A stretch of 64,000 bases of DNA from Desulfobaccales bacterium (GTDB taxonomy: Bacteria > Desulfobacterota > Desulfobaccia > Desulfobaccales > 0-14-0-80-60-11). The notes below the pieces were generated by a model that worked only from the letters and a program-made list of their open reading frames with translations, searched no databases and had not been told where the DNA came from. Positions 58,255 through 64,000 of the stretch are shown piece after piece; within the stretch, counting starts at the first letter, position 1; every line of letters starts with the position of its first letter. A program made the translations under genes and the position numbers. The DNA is taken from assembly GCA_041648175.1 (NCBI GenBank), contig JBAZPO010000002.1, positions 248,001 to 312,000 of the forward strand, given 5' to 3'.

Positions 58255-61200
58255 ATGATGAAGGGTGAGGATCTTGATCACCACCTGAATGCCCTGGAGC
58301 AGCGTTTTCAGGCCCTGCAGGACCAGGCCGGAGGCTGGCCCGAGGCGCGGGAGGCGCTGGCGCCGGTCTTACAAGCGGTCGCTCAGGCTATCGCCGAATT
58401 GCGGACCGCACAGGAGGCCGAGACTTGCCACCTGAAGCAGGCCCCGGGCGTCCAAATGGAGCACTCCCGGCAGCCGGAAGCTGTCCAAGGCCGCTGTGAA
58501 ACCTTCCTGCACCATGACTTTGAAGCCCTTCCCGACCTGCTCACCGTGATTGACCGGGACTTCAACATCGTTATGAGCAACTGGCCCAGGCATGATTATG
58601 GGACGGAAGCGGAACGTCGCAGCTATCTCAAGTGTTACCGGATTTACGCCCACCAGGACAGTCCCTGCGAGTTTTGTCAGGTCCGGGAGGTCTTTGCCAC
58701 CGGTTCCCCTTATATACGGGAATGGTTCGACCCGGTTGCTGGCGGGTTTCGGGAAATCTATGCCTTTCCCATCCTGGATGAAGCCGGTAATGTGGTCCTG
58801 GTGGCCGAGCACGGACGGGACATCCAGGAACGCAAGCAGGTTGAAGCGGACTTGGCAATGCGGGAGGAACTCTACCGCGTCTTGACCGAAAGATCTCTGG
58901 CCGGGGTCTACCTCATTCAGGACCACAAGTTTCGCTATGTAAACCCCGTACTGGCCCAGATGTTTGGCTACACCCCGGACGAGATGATCGGCCGGATGAG
59001 CCCCAGGGACACGACTCATCCCGATGACCTCCCTCTGGTGGATGAACAAATCCGCCAGCGACTGACCGGTGAAGTCGAAGAAGCCCACTATACCTTCCGC
59101 GGCCTGCGAAGGGATGGAACCGTAATCCATTTAGAGGGTTTAGGCCGTCGGATCGATTACCAGGGGCGGCCGGCCATCGTGGGGACGTTGCTGGATATCA
59201 CCGAGCGCACGCGAGCCGAAGAGACCCTGCGAGACAGTGAAGAGAAATATAGAGGGTTGATTGAGACCACCGGCACCGGTTATGTGATCATTGACCCCGA
59301 AGGCAAGGTGCTTGACGCCAATCCGGAGTATGTGAGGATCTCCGGACATGACCAGTTAGAGGAGATTGTAGGACGCAGTGTCATTGAATGGACTGCAAAG
59401 GGAGATCGAGACCGCAACGCGGCTGAAGTTAAGCAATGCTTTCAGAATGGCTTCGTTAAAAGTCTCGAATTGCATTATCAGCAAAAAGATGGCCGGATAA
59501 TTCCCGTCGAGATAAACGCCACCACCATAAACACCTCGGAAGGCCTTAAGGTATTAAGCTTGGTCAGGGACATCTCTGAGCGTAAGCAAGCCCAAGAGGC
59601 CCTGCAAACCCAGGCCCTGGTTTTGGAGAGTATGGGTGAAGCGGTCACCGGAATCTCCGAGGATGGGCACATTGTTTTTGCCAATCCCGCGGCTTATACC
59701 ATGTTCGGATACCCTGAGGGGGAGTTGACCGGCCAACCCGTTACAGTGCTGAACGATTTGCCGCCAGAGGAGAGTGAACGGTTTGCCCGGGAAATTATAG
59801 AACGCTTGCAGAAGGAAGGCACTTGGACCGGAGAAGTTCAGAACCGCACGAAGGATGGAATTTCGTTCATAACTTATGCCCGAGTCACCACTCTAGAGCT
59901 GCCCGAAAAGAAATTATGGATCTCTGTCCAGGAAGATATCACGGCGCATAAGCACCTGGCAAAGGCTACGAAAAAATATCTGCAATTCATCGAACTGCTC
60001 ATGGAAACCATCCCCAATCCGATTTTTTATGAAGATGCTCAAGGCATTATCCTGGGATGTAATAAGGCTTATGCAGAGTATGCGGGAGTGGCCCAGGAGG
60101 AGATTCCAGGGAAGACCGTGTATGATCTCTCCCCGGGGGAGGTGGCCAGGGTCTGCGACGCTGGAGCCCAGAAGGCTTTGCAGGATCCAGGGACCAAGGT
60201 CCGCCTGGAGCTACAAATGCCTGCGGCCGATGGCAGCCAACGCCAGATGATATGCTATAAGGCTGCCTTTATCGAGGCCTCCGGCAATGGTGGCGTGGTT
60301 AGTGTCCTTACGGACATTACCGAGTTGCAGCGGGCGCAAGAGGCCCTGCGGGAGAGCGAGGCGCGCTACCGTTTGCTGGCCGACAATGTAATGGATGTCC
60401 TCTGGATAATGGATACGAGCTATTCGCTTACCTATGTCAGTCCATCGGTCAAAAATATGACCGGCTATACCCCTGAGGAATTTTTGTCTTTGGGGTTGAG
60501 ACAGATCGTTCTGCCCGTCTACCACCGGGTGTTCGGCACCTCGCTGGAAAAATTACTCGCCCCCGAGATGCCTCCGTCTCTCAGATACGAGGTGGAATAC
60601 CAACGGAAGGATAGCTCTCATGGCTGGGGAGAAATCACGATCACCTTGATGCGGGACCCTCAGGGCCTAGTCAAAGGGTTGACAGGAATGGCCCGTGACA
60701 TCACCCTCCGCAAGCGGGCCGAAGACGCCCTGCGGGAAAGCGAAGTCAAATACCGGGAATTAGTGGAAAGCGCCAATTGTATCATCCTACGCCTGGACAC
60801 CCAGGGGAACATCAGGTTCTTTAACAAATTCGCCCAGACTTTCTTCGGTTTTACGGATGAGGAGATAATTGGCCGCAACGTAGTGGGGACGATCGTCCCG
60901 GAGGTGGATTCCAGCGGCTATGATCTCGCCGCAAAGGTGCGGGATATATTGAAACACCCGGAGGATTACTACAGCAACGAAAATGAGAACATGCGCCGCA
61001 ACGGTGAAAGGGTATGGGTGGCCTGGACCAACAAAGCGATCTATGGTCGTGATGGTGAACTCAACGAAGTGCTGTGTATCGGTATTGACCGCACTGAACA
61101 AATAAAGGCGGAAAAGGCCCTCAAAGAGAGCGAAGAGCGCTATCGCACCCTGTTCGAAACCTCCCCCAATGGCATAGTGTTGATGGACTTGCAGATGAAC

Positions 61201-63414
61201 ATCACCATGGCGAACCAGCGGGGATTGCACTTATTTGGGTTTAGCAGCCCGGAGGAGGTGTTGACGAGAAATGGGGTGGACTTTATCGCACCGGAGGACC
61301 AGCCCTACGTTCTGCCGCTCATCCAAGAGATGTTCGAAACCGGTGAGAGTCAAACCGTGAACGTGAAGCTGCTCACGAAAGACGGCACCAGAGTTTCTTG
61401 CCTGGTAACCGCCTCATTCCTCAGAGACGCCGCGGGTGAGCCCCAGGCCATCATGGGCGTGGCCCAGGACATCAGCGACCTGAAGCGGGCCGAAGAGGCT
61501 GTGCGGGAGAGTGAAGCCCGCCTCCGGGCCATTTTCGAGCATGCTCCGGTGGGAATAACCATGGTGGATCACACCGGGAGATTCCTCCAAACCAATCCGG
61601 CCTATCAAGAGATAGTCGGGTATAGCGCCACAGAGCTTCAGAGCCTGATCTGGCAACAGCTTACCCTTCCTGAGGATTTGCCAGGAAATTTGGAGATGCA
61701 AGAGGAACTTCTTGCCGGCAAACGCCAATACTACTCGATAGAAAAACGGTACCTGCGCAAAGATGGCGAAATCGTCTGGGTCAGCGCAATGCTGTCGAGA
61801 TTACAGAATGGCCTGGGTGAGGCCCGGGTGGTGGGTACGATCCTTGATGTCACCGCCCGGAAGCGGGCGGAAGAGGCCCTGCGGGAGTCCGAGCAGCGGT
61901 TCCGGCTCATGGCTGAGACCATCCAAGACGTCTTCTGGATTGCCACCCCAGGTATCGAAAAGACGAAATATGTGAGTCCGAGATACGAACAGATCTGGGG
62001 CCGCCCGAGGAAAGAATTATACCAATCTCCCCAATCCTTTCTGGAGGCCATGCATCCGGAAGACCGGCAGCGGGTAAAGTCGGAGGTTTTTGCAGCCCAT
62101 AATCGAGGCGAAGCCTTTAGCCTGGAATACCGGATTATCAGGCTCGACGGGGAGGTGCGTTGGATTCACGACCGGGGTTTCCCGGTCAAAGGTGAGCAGG
62201 GCCACGTTATCTTGTTTACGGGAGTGGCCACGGACATCACCGAGCGCAAGACTCTGGAACAGCAACTCCTTCTGGCCCAAAAGATGGAAGCAGTGGGGCG
62301 GTTGGCCGGAGGCGTGGCCCACGACTTCAATAACCTCCTGATGGCCATCACGGGTTACGGCGAACTCATGAAAACCAAAGTTCTTAAAGGCGACCCGCTT
62401 TACGGCTACCTGGAAGATATCCTGAAAACCACCGACCGGGCTGCGGCCTTGACCGGACAGTTGCTGACCTTTAGCCGGCGCCAGATCGTCTGCCCTCAGA
62501 TGATGGATCTCAACCGGGTCGTTTTGGATCTAGAACGGATGCTGCGACGGCTCATCGAGGCAGACATCGAGATGAAAATCATTACTGCCCCGAAGCTGGG
62601 AGCGGTGCAGATAGACCCCGGCCACCTTAACCAGATCATCATGAACCTGGTGATCAACGCCCGGGACGCCATGCCGTGTGAAGGCCGTATTGCCGTGGAA
62701 ACCGCTGAGGTCATTTTTGACACGAGCCGGCAAACCAGATCCGGACTGGCGCAGCCGGGATCTTATGTGGTGCTGCAGGTGAGCGACACCGGCATGGGTA
62801 TGGATGAAGCCATCCAGGCCCACATCTTCGAGCCGTTTTTTACAACCAAGGAACCGGGGAGGGGCACCGGTCTGGGACTATCCACGGTGTATGGGATTGT
62901 CAAGCAGAGCGGAGGTTTTATCGACCTGGACAGCGAGCCCGGGAAAGGCAGCACCTTCAAGATCTATTTGCCGCGTCTGGATGCATCCACCAAGACGCGG
63001 AAGGTCAAGGTTTCCAAGCCTACGCAGTTCCGGGGGCAAGAAACTGTACTCTTGGTGGAAGATGAGGACGTGCTTCGGACCTTGCTGGCCAAGTTCTTGC
63101 GGCTCCACGGGTACACGGTGCTGGAAGCCCGCCACGGCGGCGAGGCTTTGCTGATCTGTGAACAGCACCAGGGGCAGATTCACCTGATGGTGACTGACGT
63201 GGTGATGCCCCGGATGAGCGGCCGCGTCCTGGCCGACCGTCTCACCCCCTTGCGCCCTGATATGAAAGTGCTTTATATGTCGGGTTACACCGAAGATGAG
63301 GTGGTCCAACGCGGCGTGGCGGAGCGAGCGGTGGCGTTCCTCCAGAAGCCCTTCAAACCGATAGATTTGGTGCACCAGGTCTACACCCTCCTTAAGCCCC
63401 AAACGAGCCGTTAA
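58255..63414 (+). CDS. Multi-PAS hybrid sensor histidine kinase with C-terminal receiver
   Basis: This 1719-residue cytoplasmic kinase has no membrane segment. About ten PAS domains run from residue 87 to about 1335, most ending in a DITERK-like cap. The first is a Cys-bearing PAS (CYRIYAHQDSPCEFCQVREVF). HisKA follows with His1356 (GGVAHDFNNLL), then HATPase with NLVINARDAMP, VSDTGMGMD and GRGTGLGLSTVYGIV. A receiver domain carries phospho-Asp1648 (VTDVVMP). The ATP motifs are intact, unlike those of the MASE3 kinase. Signals and output partner are unknown. An operator-like palindrome lies upstream. Confidence 0.93.
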   Translation: MMKGEDLDHHLNALEQRFQALQDQAGGWPEAREALAPVLQAVAQAIAELRTAQEAETCHLKQAPGVQMEHSRQPEAVQGRCETFLHHDFEALPDLLTVIDRDFNIVMSNWPRHDYGTEAERRSYLKCYRIYAHQDSPCEFCQVREVFATGSPYIREWFDPVAGGFREIYAFPILDEAGNVVLVAEHGRDIQERKQVEADLAMREELYRVLTERSLAGVYLIQDHKFRYVNPVLAQMFGYTPDEMIGRMSPRDTTHPDDLPLVDEQIRQRLTGEVEEAHYTFRGLRRDGTVIHLEGLGRRIDYQGRPAIVGTLLDITERTRAEETLRDSEEKYRGLIETTGTGYVIIDPEGKVLDANPEYVRISGHDQLEEIVGRSVIEWTAKGDRDRNAAEVKQCFQNGFVKSLELHYQQKDGRIIPVEINATTINTSEGLKVLSLVRDISERKQAQEALQTQALVLESMGEAVTGISEDGHIVFANPAAYTMFGYPEGELTGQPVTVLNDLPPEESERFAREIIERLQKEGTWTGEVQNRTKDGISFITYARVTTLELPEKKLWISVQEDITAHKHLAKATKKYLQFIELLMETIPNPIFYEDAQGIILGCNKAYAEYAGVAQEEIPGKTVYDLSPGEVARVCDAGAQKALQDPGTKVRLELQMPAADGSQRQMICYKAAFIEASGNGGVVSVLTDITELQRAQEALRESEARYRLLADNVMDVLWIMDTSYSLTYVSPSVKNMTGYTPEEFLSLGLRQIVLPVYHRVFGTSLEKLLAPEMPPSLRYEVEYQRKDSSHGWGEITITLMRDPQGLVKGLTGMARDITLRKRAEDALRESEVKYRELVESANCIILRLDTQGNIRFFNKFAQTFFGFTDEEIIGRNVVGTIVPEVDSSGYDLAAKVRDILKHPEDYYSNENENMRRNGERVWVAWTNKAIYGRDGELNEVLCIGIDRTEQIKAEKALKESEERYRTLFETSPNGIVLMDLQMNITMANQRGLHLFGFSSPEEVLTRNGVDFIAPEDQPYVLPLIQEMFETGESQTVNVKLLTKDGTRVSCLVTASFLRDAAGEPQAIMGVAQDISDLKRAEEAVRESEARLRAIFEHAPVGITMVDHTGRFLQTNPAYQEIVGYSATELQSLIWQQLTLPEDLPGNLEMQEELLAGKRQYYSIEKRYLRKDGEIVWVSAMLSRLQNGLGEARVVGTILDVTARKRAEEALRESEQRFRLMAETIQDVFWIATPGIEKTKYVSPRYEQIWGRPRKELYQSPQSFLEAMHPEDRQRVKSEVFAAHNRGEAFSLEYRIIRLDGEVRWIHDRGFPVKGEQGHVILFTGVATDITERKTLEQQLLLAQKMEAVGRLAGGVAHDFNNLLMAITGYGELMKTKVLKGDPLYGYLEDILKTTDRAAALTGQLLTFSRRQIVCPQMMDLNRVVLDLERMLRRLIEADIEMKIITAPKLGAVQIDPGHLNQIIMNLVINARDAMPCEGRIAVETAEVIFDTSRQTRSGLAQPGSYVVLQVSDTGMGMDEAIQAHIFEPFFTTKEPGRGTGLGLSTVYGIVKQSGGFIDLDSEPGKGSTFKIYLPRLDASTKTRKVKVSKPTQFRGQETVLLVEDEDVLRTLLAKFLRLHGYTVLEARHGGEALLICEQHQGQIHLMVTDVVMPRMSGRVLADRLTPLRPDMKVLYMSGYTEDEVVQRGVAERAVAFLQKPFKPIDLVHQVYTLLKPQTSR

Positions 63415-63730
63415 CGACTCTTCGTCCTCGATGTGGCCGTCCTGCTCCGGTCTTTAACCAGTGCCAAACGTTGTCGCGGCAGAAGTTTGTCCTTATGATG
63501 CCCCATTTTTTTGACATGAGCGGCCGCTAGATTCTCAATTGATTGAACCTAGTCAAGATCAGGTTTACCGCAACGAGATAATTTCATGATATATAATAAA
63601 ACTTAGCATGTGCCGTTTTCCCAGTTTCCATAAGGGGGAGGGCTGATGAAAGGGGTCTTGGTGTTAGATTTTCTTTTTCCCTTGGACAGACGTGAAAGGT
63701 GGAAGCCTGGCTTAAGAGAGATGGACAACC
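63415..63730. other. Intergenic region, no gene seen
   Basis: This 316-bp gap between the multi-PAS kinase and the biotin carboxylase shows no convincing gene or hairpin. TTTTTGACATG at about 63508 could be a -35 element. Confidence 0.45.
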
Positions 63731-64000
63731 ATGGTAGATAAGCTGGTATTTAGCAAAATTCTGGTGGCCAACCGCGGCGAGATCGCGGTGCGGATCATGC
63801 GGAGCGCCCAGGAGTTAGGCCTTAAGGTTGTAGCCATCTACGAGGAGACCGACAAGGACGCGTATCATATCATGCGGGCCGATGAAGCGGTCTGCATAGG
63901 TCCCGGCCCCCGGAAAGATTACCTCAACATTGCCAAGATCATTGCCGCGGCCCAGAAGACCGGGGCTCAGGCGATTCATCCCGGCTACGGCTTTCTGGCC
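63731..64000 (+). CDS. accC: Biotin carboxylase subunit (partial, runs off window end)
   Basis: The 90 visible codons give [49 protein letters not shown] and [22 protein letters not shown], the N-terminal domain of biotin carboxylases. It may be AccC, or the carboxylase part of pyruvate or propionyl-CoA carboxylase; the missing C terminus decides. ATG 63731 is the only in-frame start that fits; an ATG at 63721 is in another frame and stops at once. AAGAGAG lies about 10 nt upstream. Confidence 0.9.
   Translation, partial: MVDKLVFSKILVANRGEIAVRIMRSAQELGLKVVAIYEETDKDAYHIMRADEAVCIGPGPRKDYLNIAKIIAAAQKTGAQAIHPGYGFLA

Overview
The window reads as GC-rich chromosomal DNA from an anaerobic bacterium of the Desulfobacterota (former Deltaproteobacteria) type. 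This is an inference from gene content: a tandem pair of HdrD/DsrK-like iron-sulfur proteins, two genes that appear to encode selenocysteine, DUF3786, an AmmeMemoRadiSam radical-SAM enzyme, a cobalamin nucleotide-loop cluster and a histidine kinase with about ten PAS domains. Intergenic gaps carry several families of short palindromic repeats.

Layout. 1-1906: branched-chain amino-acid ABC permeases LivM (partial) and LivH. 1991-6774: a DUF1330 protein with a proteasome-like Ntn hydrolase, then a GH13 alpha-glucan enzyme and the GH77 enzyme MalQ. 6992-13687: a probable operon of a MASE3/PAS histidine kinase with a decayed ATP site, an Mre11/YhaO-like nuclease and a Rad50/YhaN-like ATPase. 14055-20654: a MarR regulator divergent from a MacA-MacB-outer-membrane-factor efflux operon, with a REP-associated tyrosine transposase (RAYT) and its palindromes between macB and the outer-membrane gene. 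20695-23353: RlmD/RumA, a lipoprotein and DUF2277.

23537-34596 is an integrative element of about 11 kb in tRNA-His(GTG), bounded by 50-bp exact direct repeats. It has an integrase next to attL, two excisionase/AlpA-like HTH proteins, a primase-helicase gene split by a frameshift, a DEAD/DECH helicase, a glycosyltransferase, a DUF5681 protein and several unknown genes. No capsid, portal or conjugation gene was recognised, so it looks like a phage satellite or a small mobilisable element. Sequence just outside attL resembles the element's own right end, suggesting a remnant of an earlier tandem integration.

34803-43810: AmrS, an SGNH hydrolase-like membrane protein, CobO, an acyl-CoA dehydrogenase, CobU-CobT-CobS, prfB with its classical programmed frameshift, and DUF3786. 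43824-49765: a DJ-1/PfpI gene remnant, a membrane protein, an ArsM-like methyltransferase with an in-frame TGA and SECIS-like hairpin, a flavin reductase, another methyltransferase, and the two HdrD/DsrK-like proteins, one with Cys and one with a predicted Sec at the same position. 50184-64000: a short aldehyde dehydrogenase homologue, endonuclease V, two small Cys-rich proteins around a second flavin reductase, ThiL, a Bax-inhibitor-1 family protein, DUF599, GlnS, a 1719-residue multi-PAS hybrid kinase and the start of a biotin carboxylase.

The strongest unusual signals are the two predicted selenoproteins, the tRNA-His element with its tandem scar, the RAYT/REP system, and the degenerate kinase apparently co-transcribed with an Mre11-Rad50-like pair.
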